Below, one piece after another: positions 9,165 to 17,928 of a DNA stretch of 64,000 nucleotides. Made by a program: the position numbers and the translations under genes. Position 1 is the first letter of the stretch. The number at the start of each line of letters is the position of its first letter. The notes under the pieces were generated by a model, which did no database searches, was not told where the DNA came from, and worked only from the letters and a program-made list of their open reading frames with translations. The DNA is taken from the NCBI RefSeq assembly GCF_900111905.1, contig NZ_FOKM01000001.1:62001-126000 (forward strand), read 5' to 3'. Source of the stretch: Rhizobium sp. NFR07 (GTDB lineage Bacteria > Pseudomonadota > Alphaproteobacteria > Rhizobiales > Rhizobiaceae).

Positions 9165-10235
9165 ATGAGCATGTCCCAGACAACCGAAACTTCCACCGCA
9201 TCCCCTGCCCGGTCGAGCCGGTTTCTCGCCGGCGGGCGCAAGGTGGCCACGTCCTTCGCCGTCATCCTGACGACCCTGTTCGGCCTTCTCGTCATCACGT
9301 TCGTGGTCGGTCGGCTGGTGCCGGCCGACCCGGTGATATCCGTGATCGGCGACCAGGCGGACCAGGCGACCTATGACCGCGTCTACAAGGAGATGGGGCT
9401 TGACCAGCCGCTCTATGTCCAGTTCGGCAGCTACCTGTCGGATGTCGTCAGGCTCGATCTCGGCCAGTCGACACTGACCAAGCAGCCGGTGGCGAGCGAT
9501 CTTGCGCGCGTCGTTCCGGCGACGATCGAGCTTGCCACGCTCGCCACCCTGATCGGCGCCTGTTTCGGCATACCCCTCGGCGTCGTCGCCGCCGTCAATC
9601 GTGGCACCTGGATCGATCATGTCGCCCGCGTCGTCGGTCTGCTCGGTTATTCGACGCCGATCTTCTGGCTCGGCACGATCGTCATCCTGATCTTCTACGC
9701 CCATCTCGGGCTGATCCCGCCCGGCGGTCGCATCTATATCTATAACGAAGGCATCATCGACGGCCCGACCGACTCGATCATCGTCGATTCCCTCATCGCC
9801 GGCAATTTCGAGATCTTCTGGAGCGCGATCCACCACCTGCTCGCACCCGCCATCATTCTGGGCTATGCGGCCATGGCCTATCTCAGCCGCATGAGCCGCA
9901 GCTTCATGCTCGAACAGTTGCGGCAGGAATATATCCTGACGGCCCGCGCCAAGGGTCTCGGCAAGCGGCCGATCATCTGGCGGCACGCCTTCCGCAACAT
10001 CCGCGTCCAGCTTCTGACCGTTGTGGCGCTCGCCTATTGCGGCCTGCTCGACGGCACCGTGCTGATCGAGACCGTCTTCGCCTGGCCGGGGCTCGGCCAA
10101 TACCTGACATCGGCGCTGTTCGTCGCCGACATGAACGCCGTACTCGGAGCCGTGCTGCTGATCGGCATGATCTCGATCGCGATCAATCTCCTGTCCGACA
10201 TCGTCTACCGCTTCATCGATCCGAGGACCCGCTAA
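9165..10235 (+). CDS. ABC transporter permease, DppB type
   Basis: A 356-residue inner-membrane permease with about six membrane segments. A 40-residue cytoplasmic N-terminal extension precedes the first segment (VILTTLFGLLVITFVVGRLV). The conserved periplasmic loop (GDQADQATYDRVYKEMGLDQ) and the cytoplasmic EAA-type loop (QEYILTARAKGLGKRPIIW) identify the DppB/OppB family. It lies 25 nt after the binding-protein gene and 3 nt before its DppC-type partner, with which it forms the translocation channel. Confidence 0.9.
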   Translation: MSMSQTTETSTASPARSSRFLAGGRKVATSFAVILTTLFGLLVITFVVGRLVPADPVISVIGDQADQATYDRVYKEMGLDQPLYVQFGSYLSDVVRLDLGQSTLTKQPVASDLARVVPATIELATLATLIGACFGIPLGVVAAVNRGTWIDHVARVVGLLGYSTPIFWLGTIVILIFYAHLGLIPPGGRIYIYNEGIIDGPTDSIIVDSLIAGNFEIFWSAIHHLLAPAIILGYAAMAYLSRMSRSFMLEQLRQEYILTARAKGLGKRPIIWRHAFRNIRVQLLTVVALAYCGLLDGTVLIETVFAWPGLGQYLTSALFVADMNAVLGAVLLIGMISIAINLLSDIVYRFIDPRTR

Positions 10236-10238
10236 GCC

Positions 10239-11153
10239 ATGACCAGATCCGGGTATTTTTCCGACCTTCACGACTGGCTGATCAACGAGGAATTCACCTC
10301 CTCCCGGCAGGCACGTTTCCACAAGCTCTACGTCGCCTGGCTGAGCCTTCTCGCCAATCCGCTTGCGCTTGCGGGCTTTGCCGTCATCGGCGTGCTGATC
10401 CTCGTGGCGCTTCTCGCACCGCTGATCGCCGGACACGACCCTTACGCTCAGGATCTCGCCATGGCGCTGCAGGCGCCCTCAGCCGCCCACTGGTTCGGCA
10501 CGGACGAATTCGGCCGCGATGTCTTTGCCCGCCTCATCTATGGCGCCCGCACGACGCTGTATATTACCATTCTCGTCACCGTCATCGTCGCGCCGATCGG
10601 CTTCATCATCGGTGCAACGGCCGGTTATCTCGGTGGCTGGGTGGATGTCGTGCTGATGCGCATCACCGATATCTTCCTGTCCTTCCCGAGCCTCGTGCTG
10701 GCGCTCGCCTTTTCGGCAGCGCTCGGCCCGGGCATTGAAAACGCCGTCATCGCCATCGCGCTGACCGTCTGGCCGCCGATCGCCCGCCTTGCCCGCGCCG
10801 AGACCATGACCTTCCGCAACGCCGATTTCGTCGTAGCGGCAGAACTGCAGGGTGCCGGCATGGGACGCATCCTGCTGCGCCATATCGTGCCGCTCTGCGC
10901 ACCGTCGATCGTCGTGCGCCTGACGCTCAACATGTCGAGCATCATCCTGACGGCCGCCGGTCTCGGCTTCCTCGGCCTCGGCGCGCAGCCGCCGATGGCC
11001 GAATGGGGCGCGATGGCGGCGTCCGGACGCCAGTACCTGCTCGACGCCTGGTGGCTGACGACGGTTCCGGGACTTGCGATCCTGACGGTCAGCCTCGCCT
11101 TCAATCTGCTCGGCGACGGGCTGCGCGACATCATGGATCCCCGCAATGGCTAA
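10239..11153 (+). CDS. ABC transporter permease, DppC type
   Basis: A 304-residue permease with the N-terminal extension usual for DppC/OppC, the HWFGTDEFGRDVFARLIYGAR motif after the first membrane segment (near 85-105), and the coupling loop FVVAAELQGAGMGRILLRHI. It pairs with the preceding DppB-type protein. Its end overlaps the start of the ATPase gene by 8 nt (11146-11153). Confidence 0.9.
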   Translation: MTRSGYFSDLHDWLINEEFTSSRQARFHKLYVAWLSLLANPLALAGFAVIGVLILVALLAPLIAGHDPYAQDLAMALQAPSAAHWFGTDEFGRDVFARLIYGARTTLYITILVTVIVAPIGFIIGATAGYLGGWVDVVLMRITDIFLSFPSLVLALAFSAALGPGIENAVIAIALTVWPPIARLARAETMTFRNADFVVAAELQGAGMGRILLRHIVPLCAPSIVVRLTLNMSSIILTAAGLGFLGLGAQPPMAEWGAMAASGRQYLLDAWWLTTVPGLAILTVSLAFNLLGDGLRDIMDPRNG

Positions 11154-11994
11154 TGCATCAGACACAATCCTGACGGTCGAGAACATGTCCGTCGAATTCC
11201 CGACGCTCTCTGGCATCACCAGTGCCGTGCGCAATGTCTCCTTCAGCATCGGGCGCGAAAAGGTCGGCATCATCGGTGAATCAGGTTCCGGCAAGAGCAC
11301 GACCGGCCGCGCCATCATGCGGTTGCAGCCGCCCAAGGCGATCGTCAAGGCAGACCGGATGCAGTTCGAGGATGTCGATCTCCTGAAGGCCAGCGAGGAC
11401 GAGATGCTCGCCATCCGTGGCCGGCGGATCGCCATGATCCTGCAGGACCCGAAATATTCACTCAATCCGGTCATGACCGTCGGCGAGCAGATTTCCGAGA
11501 CGGTGATCCTGCATGAACGCGTCAGCCCCCGCGAGGCACGCGAACGCACGCTTGCCATGCTGGGCCGCGTCAACATCCGCGATCCCGAGCGCGTCTTCGA
11601 TCTTTATCCGCACGAGGTCTCCGGCGGCATGGGCCAGCGCATCATGATCTCGATGATGCTGATCGCATCGCCCTCACTCATCATTGCCGACGAGCCGACC
11701 TCGGCGCTCGACGTGACGGTGCGCCAGCAGGTTCTGTCGATCCTCGATGAACTCGTCATAGAGCGCAATATCGGCCTGCTGTTCATCAGCCATGACCTCA
11801 ATCTCGTGCGCAGCTTCTGTGACCGGGTGATCATCATGTATGCCGGCCGTGTCGTCGAAACGATCGCCGCGGCCGATCTCGACCAGGCGAAACACCCCTA
11901 TACCCGCGGCCTCCTCAACGCGCTGCCGAGCCTCAATCACCCGCGTGACAGGTTGGATGTGCTGCAGCGCGACCCCGCATGGCTGGAGAATTGA
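11146..11994 (+). CDS. ABC transporter ATP-binding protein, DppD type
   Basis: A 282-residue nucleotide-binding protein. Walker A is GESGSGKST near residue 45, the Q-loop sits in MILQDPKYSLNP, the signature is the slightly unusual VSGGMGQR, and Walker B is LIIADEPTSALD. The C-terminal segment HPYTRGLLNALPS is typical of the oligopeptide branch. The usual long C-terminal OppD extension with a cysteine-rich motif is short here. It powers import together with the next gene, which begins 2 nt downstream. Confidence 0.9.
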   Translation: MANASDTILTVENMSVEFPTLSGITSAVRNVSFSIGREKVGIIGESGSGKSTTGRAIMRLQPPKAIVKADRMQFEDVDLLKASEDEMLAIRGRRIAMILQDPKYSLNPVMTVGEQISETVILHERVSPREARERTLAMLGRVNIRDPERVFDLYPHEVSGGMGQRIMISMMLIASPSLIIADEPTSALDVTVRQQVLSILDELVIERNIGLLFISHDLNLVRSFCDRVIIMYAGRVVETIAAADLDQAKHPYTRGLLNALPSLNHPRDRLDVLQRDPAWLEN

Positions 11995-11995
11995 G

Positions 11996-12817
11996 ATGAC
12001 GATGATCAAGGTGGACCATCTGGCCGTGTCCTATGGCAGCGGCGACAAGCTGACCAGGGTGGTGAAGGATGCGTCCTTCGATGTCGCCAGGGGCGAGACG
12101 TTCGGCCTCGTCGGCGAAAGCGGTTGCGGGAAGTCGACGATCCTGGGTGCCCTTGCCGGCCGCAACAGGCAATGGACGGGATCGATAGAGATCGACGGCG
12201 AGGCGATCAGCCAGAAGCGCACCCGCGGACAGCTTGCCAAGCAGCAACTTGTCTTCCAGGACCCGTTCGGCTCTATCCATCCGCGCCACACGATCGGGCG
12301 CACTCTGTTGGAGCCCCTGGAAATCCACGGCAAGGACAATCGGCAGGCCCGAATCGAGAAAGTGCTGCAGGATGTCGGGCTGCCGCATAATTTCCGCTAT
12401 CGCTACCCGCACCAGCTTTCCGGCGGTCAAAGGCAGCGCGTGGCAATCGCTCGTGCCCTGATCCTCGAACCACAGATCCTTCTCCTCGACGAGCCTACAT
12501 CTGCGCTCGACGTGTCGATCCAGGCCGAGATCCTGAACCTGCTGAAGGACCTGCGCGAGCGCGAACAGCTGACCTATATTCTCGTCAGTCACGATCTGGC
12601 GGTGGTCGCCCACCTCTGCAATCGTGTCGCCATCATGCAGGACGGCGGCTTCGTCGAGATCGCGACGCGGGACCAGCTTCTCGCCGATACGGTACAGCAT
12701 CCCTATACTCGTCAACTGATGGACGGCAGCAGAGGATATGTCGGAAAACGGTCTCCGCACCTTAGCGCAATTCCACGTTCAGTAACGAGCTCGGTCCTGT
12801 CACCCGACGCATGCTGA
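11996..12817 (+). CDS. ABC transporter ATP-binding protein, DppF type
   Basis: A 273-residue second ATPase of the importer. Walker A is GESGCGKST, the Q-loop FQDPFGSIHPR, the signature LSGGQRQR and Walker B LLLDEPTSALD. I chose the ATG at 11996, just after the TGA of the preceding gene, because the protein then begins MTMIKVDHLAVSYG as the family does; the frame stays open further upstream but reads through the other ATPase gene. It is the last gene of the operon. The C-terminal 25 residues after the HPYTRQLMDG motif are low in similarity to the family and may be a local tail. Confidence 0.9.
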   Translation: MTMIKVDHLAVSYGSGDKLTRVVKDASFDVARGETFGLVGESGCGKSTILGALAGRNRQWTGSIEIDGEAISQKRTRGQLAKQQLVFQDPFGSIHPRHTIGRTLLEPLEIHGKDNRQARIEKVLQDVGLPHNFRYRYPHQLSGGQRQRVAIARALILEPQILLLDEPTSALDVSIQAEILNLLKDLREREQLTYILVSHDLAVVAHLCNRVAIMQDGGFVEIATRDQLLADTVQHPYTRQLMDGSRGYVGKRSPHLSAIPRSVTSSVLSPDAC

Positions 12818-12966
12818 CGCCGACACTTCGAAATCCGGAGCGGGACGTCTCGCGGGCTGGCATACGCCGATCATCAGGGTGAGCCCATGCGAAGCGGACA
12901 GACCGGACAATAGTCCGCCATTCCATTTCTCTCAGAGATCGAGATCCCGTTGCCCATGTGGCGGTG

Positions 12967-13281
12967 CTATTGGTTCCGGCGCTCGCGCATGAGGCGGAGC
13001 ATTTCGACATTGTTACGTGCCGTCTCCGACGAAATCCGGGCGCGCTCCATATTCATCAGTTGCTCGTTGTCGCGGCGATCCTGTTGCCGCAGCATGCAGT
13101 CGGTATGGGCTCTGGAGCCGTATGGAGCGCCAAAATCGGAACAGGTTCCGCCATCTTGGTAGAGGTCTGCCCTGCGCTGCTCCTCGGCCGACATGCAACT
13201 GCTCAGCGTTATGAGTACGAGTGTGGCACAAGCGGTCGAAATTGCGGGCCTGATCTTCGGGTGGAGAATGGTCGTCTTCAT
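12967..13281 (-). CDS. Small putative lipoprotein of unknown function
   Basis: A 104-residue protein. A lipoprotein signal ends LITLSSC, so the mature chain would begin at about Cys29. The mature part is polar, contains two further cysteines (GGTCSDFG and HTDCMLR) that could form a disulfide, and ends in an Arg-rich helix. I chose the ATG at 13281 because AAGGA sits 6 nt upstream; an in-frame ATG two codons earlier has no room for a ribosome-binding site. It follows the prolyl oligopeptidase gene by 29 nt in the same direction and is probably co-transcribed. Function unknown. Confidence 0.7.
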   Translation of the reverse strand: MKTTILHPKIRPAISTACATLVLITLSSCMSAEEQRRADLYQDGGTCSDFGAPYGSRAHTDCMLRQQDRRDNEQLMNMERARISSETARNNVEMLRLMRERRNQ

Positions 13282-13310
13282 CTGCATTCCTTCGTCTCGT
13301 TGCTTCTGTT

Positions 13311-15443
13311 TCATTCCGTCTTCAAGCCGGTCCAGTAGGCGGCGAACGCCCACATGTCGGCATGCTGGGCGATGATCTTGTCGACCGGCATGCCGGCGCC
13401 ATGACCTGCCCTCGTTTCGATGCGCACAAGACGCGGTTTTGGGCCGAGATCGGCTGCCTGCAGGGCAGCGACATATTTGAACGTATGGGCGGGGACGACA
13501 CGATCGTCGGCATCTGCGGTCGTGGCCAGTATCGCCGGATACTCTGCGCCCTCTTTGATAGTGTGATAGGGTGAGTAGGCCATGAGGTTGCGGAAATGCC
13601 GCTCTTCGGCCGGACTGCCGAACTCGCCTTTCCACAATCCGCCGCCGGTGAACTGGTCGTACCGGAGCATGTCCGTAACCGCGACGCCCGGCAGAGCGAC
13701 ATCAAACAGGTCGGGACGCTGGTTGGTGACAGCGCCGACCAGAAGACCACCGTTCGACTCCCCCTGGATAGCGAGCCCCTGTTGCGGGGTGATGCCTGTG
13801 CGCTTCAAAAACTCGGCAGCGGCGATGAAGTCGTCGAACGAATTCTGCTTGTTGTCTAGCTGGCCGGCACGGTGCCATACCCTGCCATATTCGCCGCCGC
13901 CGCGGATGTTGGCGACGGCCAGCACGCCACCCTGTTCCACCCAGGCAAGCTGTATCGGGTTGTAGATGGGGATCTGGCTGATGCCGAAACCGCCATAACC
14001 ATAAAGCAGGGTCGGCGCCGCACTTGTGACATCCTTGCGCCGGATCAGAAACAACGGCACTTCGGTTCCGTCCTTCGAGCGGTAGAAGCGCTGCTCGACA
14101 TCAATCCTGTCCAGATCGATCGGCACTTTCGGCACGGCCCAAGGGGTGACCGCCTCGGAAACCATGTCGTAGTGATAGATCGCTATCGGCGCGTCGTAGC
14201 TGGTGAAGACGAAAAAAGCTTCCCGGGCGTCACCTTCCAGAAATCGGGCGCTTCCGACCCCAGGAATATCGACCGTGCCATCTGGCCTTCCATCCAAGGT
14301 GAAACGGCGGATTTCTGTCTTGACGTCGATCCGGTAGCTCGTCAGCAGCTTGCCGCCTGCAAGAACCACGCCGTCCAGCACCGCGCCATCGGCGGCTTCG
14401 GGAACGATTTCCTTCGGCTCCGGCTCCGCCTCCGCGAGATCCAGCGAGACGATGCGCACGCGTTCGGCCTTGTGGGTTGTCGCAAGAATCAGCGTGCTTC
14501 CGTCATTGCCGATGAGGGACCATGTGAAATCCATATCCGAGATCACCGTCCTCGGCTGCCAGTCCCTCGTCTCAAGGTCGATAACGGTCAGGGCATTTTC
14601 GTTCGTCCCGGGCGTCGAGGTAATGGTCAGGTAGCGCCCGCCAGACACTCGGTCCGCAACATGCAGCAGTTCGGGGCGATCGGGTGTGGAGTAGATGAGG
14701 CGATCATCAGCCTGTTCGGTACCTAGTTTGTGGAAATAAACGGCATGATTGGCGACGATGGCGCCTCTGGCGTTGCCCTGAGCGGGCCTGGGCATGCGCG
14801 AATAGAAGAAACCCGATCCGTCCGGCGCCCAGGATATGCGCGTGAAGCGCGCGCCGTCGAGCGCATCGTTGAGCTCCCTGCCGCTCTCGACGTCGAGCAC
14901 TTTGATAGTGCGCCAGTCGGTGCCGCCCTTCTGGACGCCGAAAGCAACATATCGCGCGTCATCCGAGACGCTCCAGTCAGTGAGCGAATCGGCACCATCG
15001 TCGGACCACGTATTGGGATCGATGAGCACGCGACTATCGCCAAAAACACCGTCTCGGACGTAAAGCGACGGCTGGTTTTCATGCCCCTTGATGACGTTGA
15101 AGAAATACCGGTCTCCGCGCTTTTTGGGCACGGTATAGCGATCATAATTGAGAAGCTCCTTCATCCGCTCGCGGAAATGCTCCCGGCCGGGAAGGGTGCC
15201 CAAATACGTCTGCGTGACCGCGTTCTGGGCCCCAATCCAGGCAGCCACTGCGCGATCATCCGGTGCTTCATTCTCGAGCCAGCGATAGGAATCCACGACG
15301 GCCTCGCCGAAATGCTCTTCGGTCACGTCGATACGCTCGGTCGTCGGATAGATGATCTTGTGCAAATTATCCCCCATTGGTTGGGCTGACACGTTGTGAA
15401 TCTGGAGAAAAAAAGAGATGGCAATTACGACAGGTGTTCTCAT
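13311..15443 (-). CDS. Secreted prolyl oligopeptidase (S9A family)
   Basis: A 710-residue serine peptidase with a signal-peptide-like N-terminus (MRTPVVIAISFFLQIHNVSA), so it is probably periplasmic. The N-terminal part and beta-propeller cover about residues 25-430. The alpha/beta-hydrolase domain follows, with the catalytic triad at S563 (QGESNGG), an Asp in DADDRVVP (646 or 647) and H681 (RAGHGAG). LLYGYGGFGIS is the family's oxyanion region. These enzymes cut short proline-containing peptides after proline. The full family length and all catalytic residues are present. It is divergent from a TetR regulator. Confidence 0.93.
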   Translation of the reverse strand: MRTPVVIAISFFLQIHNVSAQPMGDNLHKIIYPTTERIDVTEEHFGEAVVDSYRWLENEAPDDRAVAAWIGAQNAVTQTYLGTLPGREHFRERMKELLNYDRYTVPKKRGDRYFFNVIKGHENQPSLYVRDGVFGDSRVLIDPNTWSDDGADSLTDWSVSDDARYVAFGVQKGGTDWRTIKVLDVESGRELNDALDGARFTRISWAPDGSGFFYSRMPRPAQGNARGAIVANHAVYFHKLGTEQADDRLIYSTPDRPELLHVADRVSGGRYLTITSTPGTNENALTVIDLETRDWQPRTVISDMDFTWSLIGNDGSTLILATTHKAERVRIVSLDLAEAEPEPKEIVPEAADGAVLDGVVLAGGKLLTSYRIDVKTEIRRFTLDGRPDGTVDIPGVGSARFLEGDAREAFFVFTSYDAPIAIYHYDMVSEAVTPWAVPKVPIDLDRIDVEQRFYRSKDGTEVPLFLIRRKDVTSAAPTLLYGYGGFGISQIPIYNPIQLAWVEQGGVLAVANIRGGGEYGRVWHRAGQLDNKQNSFDDFIAAAEFLKRTGITPQQGLAIQGESNGGLLVGAVTNQRPDLFDVALPGVAVTDMLRYDQFTGGGLWKGEFGSPAEERHFRNLMAYSPYHTIKEGAEYPAILATTADADDRVVPAHTFKYVAALQAADLGPKPRLVRIETRAGHGAGMPVDKIIAQHADMWAFAAYWTGLKTE

Positions 15444-15578
15444 GGGCAGCCCCGGTAGGAATTGATTGGTGATGAGAAGCTGAATGTTCTGACATGAGCA
15501 ATCTCGCTATTGGCACTTAGTGTCATTATTGTGATGCAGAATTCTACAGAAGACACATGTAGGGCGTATATCCGCCTC

Positions 15579-15592
15579 AGTGAAATGTCACT
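15579..15592. promoter_or_regulatory. Candidate TetR operator
   Basis: Perfect inverted repeat AGTGA-aatg-TCACT, 42 nt before the TetR start and inside the 191-bp divergent gap with the prolyl oligopeptidase gene. Position and symmetry fit a TetR-family operator. Inference only. Confidence 0.4.
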
Positions 15593-15634
15593 TTGCGCCA
15601 GATAAGACGCAAATGTCGCGAGTTGGAGACAAGT

Positions 15635-16261
15635 ATGAGCAGGACGATCCGGGACGGTGCGCATATCGAAGTGGCGCGAAGTGCCGCACGCCTGTTTCTG
15701 AAAAAGGGCGTGGCTGACACGAGTGGCGACGAGATCGCCGAAGCTGCAGGAATATCAAAGCGAACGCTCTGGCGTTATTTCCGGACCAAGGAGAGCTGCG
15801 TGGAGCCGCTCTTCGCGCTCACTTCTCAGCGTTTCGCCACAAGGCTCGGAAATTGGCCGCTCGATATCTCGGTCGAGCGGTTTCTCGAGATCAACTACGA
15901 CTTCAGCAAAATGGAAAAGCAGGAGCTGGAGGACAGTGCGCTTGTCGTGCACCTGATCGCCGGGCTTGAGGAAGAGCCCGCGCTGCTGGAGCCCTGGTTC
16001 ATGTCGACCCGGATGACGGAAGAGCTGATGGCTGGCGTCATCGCCTCCCGCCTCGATCTATCGCTGAAGGATTTCGAGGTACGGCTTTGCGCGGCCACGG
16101 TCGCCGCAGCGATGCGCATCATCGACGAGACCGTCAGCCGGGCGGCGGTGAAATACGGCCAGGTACCAACGCTTGCAGAGATCAACGACCGACTCGCGCA
16201 GGCGATCCGCCGCGCGAGCACCTTACCGTTCTGCGATCCGGTGACACCGCGGCCAAGATAG
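15635..16261 (+). CDS. TetR/AcrR-family transcriptional regulator
   Basis: A 208-residue regulator. The N-terminal helix-turn-helix holds ARSAARLFLKKGVADTSGDE, then IAEAAGISKRTLWRYFRTKE (about 12-55). The C-terminal ligand domain is not recognisably assigned to a substrate class. I chose the ATG at 15635 because GGAG lies 6 nt upstream; the frame extends to a TTG at 15593 that would run through the likely operator. It is divergent from the prolyl oligopeptidase/lipoprotein pair, which it may repress, and ends 35 nt before the convergent ABC gene. Confidence 0.87.
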   Translation: MSRTIRDGAHIEVARSAARLFLKKGVADTSGDEIAEAAGISKRTLWRYFRTKESCVEPLFALTSQRFATRLGNWPLDISVERFLEINYDFSKMEKQELEDSALVVHLIAGLEEEPALLEPWFMSTRMTEELMAGVIASRLDLSLKDFEVRLCAATVAAAMRIIDETVSRAAVKYGQVPTLAEINDRLAQAIRRASTLPFCDPVTPRPR

Positions 16262-16296
16262 CCGGCCTCAAGCGACGTGAAACAATCGACTAAGGC

Positions 16297-17928
16297 TCAT
16301 ACGGCAGACAGCGCAGCCAGATCAGGCACGTCCCAGCCGCGCCCCGGCATGGCGGACAGAAGCTGCCGGGTGTAGGCATCCTTGGGATTGCCAAAGACCT
16401 GGTCGACGGTACCGCGCTCTACAATCCGGCCCTGGCTCATCACGATCAGATTGTCGCATATTTGCGATGCTACGCGAAGATCGTGTGTAATGAAGAGGAT
16501 CGTCAGCCCCATCTCATCCTTGATGTCGGCGAGAAGCTGGAGCACCTCCTTCTGCACCGACACATCGAGCGCCGACACCGCCTCATCGGCGATCAGGACC
16601 TTAGGCTCGACCATCAAGGCCCGGGCTATGCAGATGCGCTGCCGTTGACCGCCGGAAAACTGGGACGGATAGCGATAGAGTGCCTCCTCCTCCAATCGGA
16701 CGATCTTCATCAATCGCTTGGCCCGCTCCCAGGCGACATCACGCGAAACGCCAAAATTCATCGGCGCCCCGATCAACTGCTCGCCGATAGAGCGGCGGGG
16801 ATTGAGCGACCCATAAGGGTCCTGGAAGACGATCTGGATATCCTTGCGGGCAGCGCGCAGGCTTCCGCGCGATCCCTCTGCGAAGTTGCGGTCTCCAATC
16901 CAGATTTCACCGCCGTCGGGATCGAGAAGCCGGATCAGGCAACGCACGAGGGTCGTCTTGCCGCTGCCGCTTTCACCGACGATCCCTAACGTTTCACCCC
17001 TGCGTACGGTGAAATCCGCCGGATGAAGCGCCTGTACTGTCCGCGCCTTGCGCGTCAGCGTACGTGCGACATTATAAGTCTTGCTCAGGCCCTTCACCTG
17101 AAGAGCGATCTCCTGCGCCAGCGGCGGAGCAACCCCTTCCCGCTTGCGCGGCACCGCCGCGATCAGCTGGCGCGTATAAGGATGTTGCGGCCTGTTCAGT
17201 ACCTCCTCGGCTCTATCCTGCTCGACGACGATGCCTTTCTGCATCACCACAACTCGGTCGGCGATTTCGGCCACCACGTCGAAATCATGGGTAACGAACA
17301 GAATGCCCGCATTGTGGGTCGTCTTCAGTGTTCTGAACAGCGACAGAATCTGAGCCTGCGTGGTGACGTCGAGCGCGGTTGTCGGCTCGTCGGCGATCAA
17401 CAGCTTGGGGTCCATCGCCAGAGCCATCGCGATGACGATGCGCTGGCGCTGACCGCCGGACAATTGATGCGGATAGCTGGCATAGACCCGCGGCGGATCG
17501 GGAAGCCGCACCTCTTCCAGCAGCGCCATCGTCCGCGCCTTGCATTCGGCTCCAGAAAGCTTCGTATGGGTCCGAAAGATCTCCTCGATTTGGTCACCGA
17601 CCGTGAAACAGGGATTGAGAGCCGTCATCGGCTCCTGGAACACCATCGAAATCCGTTTGCCGCGCAGGCCCGCATGCTCTTTGCGCGACATCTTCAGCAG
17701 ATCGCGCCCTTCAAACAGCATCTCACCGCCAGAGACCTTCAGGGCCTTTGGCAGCAGTCCCATGGCGGTGAAGGCGGTCACGGATTTGCCGGAGCCGCTC
17801 TCTCCCACCACGCAAACGATTTCGTTCGGCTGGACGTCGAAGGAAAGTCCGCTTACGGCATGGGCGCGATCGCCGCTTCTGGGCAGATCCACGCTCAGAT
17901 TGCGAACGGATAGGAGGGCTTCCGTCAT
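16297..17928 (-). CDS. Peptide ABC transporter ATP-binding protein with two fused nucleotide-binding domains
   Basis: A 543-residue protein with two complete ATPase domains, equivalent to a DppD-DppF fusion as in YejF or GsiA. Domain 1: Walker A GESGSGKSV, signature LSGGQRQR, Walker B LLIADEPTTALD. Domain 2 starts near residue 275: Walker A GESGSGKTT, signature FSGGQRQR, Walker B VLIADEAVSALD, where Ala replaces the usual Pro but the catalytic Glu is kept. Each domain ends with an oligopeptide-type YTRQL motif. It is the last gene of the peptide operon and overlaps the dipeptidase gene by ATGA (17925-17928). Confidence 0.92.
   Translation of the reverse strand: MTEALLSVRNLSVDLPRSGDRAHAVSGLSFDVQPNEIVCVVGESGSGKSVTAFTAMGLLPKALKVSGGEMLFEGRDLLKMSRKEHAGLRGKRISMVFQEPMTALNPCFTVGDQIEEIFRTHTKLSGAECKARTMALLEEVRLPDPPRVYASYPHQLSGGQRQRIVIAMALAMDPKLLIADEPTTALDVTTQAQILSLFRTLKTTHNAGILFVTHDFDVVAEIADRVVVMQKGIVVEQDRAEEVLNRPQHPYTRQLIAAVPRKREGVAPPLAQEIALQVKGLSKTYNVARTLTRKARTVQALHPADFTVRRGETLGIVGESGSGKTTLVRCLIRLLDPDGGEIWIGDRNFAEGSRGSLRAARKDIQIVFQDPYGSLNPRRSIGEQLIGAPMNFGVSRDVAWERAKRLMKIVRLEEEALYRYPSQFSGGQRQRICIARALMVEPKVLIADEAVSALDVSVQKEVLQLLADIKDEMGLTILFITHDLRVASQICDNLIVMSQGRIVERGTVDQVFGNPKDAYTRQLLSAMPGRGWDVPDLAALSAV

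Noticed and set aside
9000..10436. 478-codon minus-strand frame opposite the DppB/DppC permeases
   Set aside because: Antisense shadow of two clear membrane proteins; composition not protein-like.
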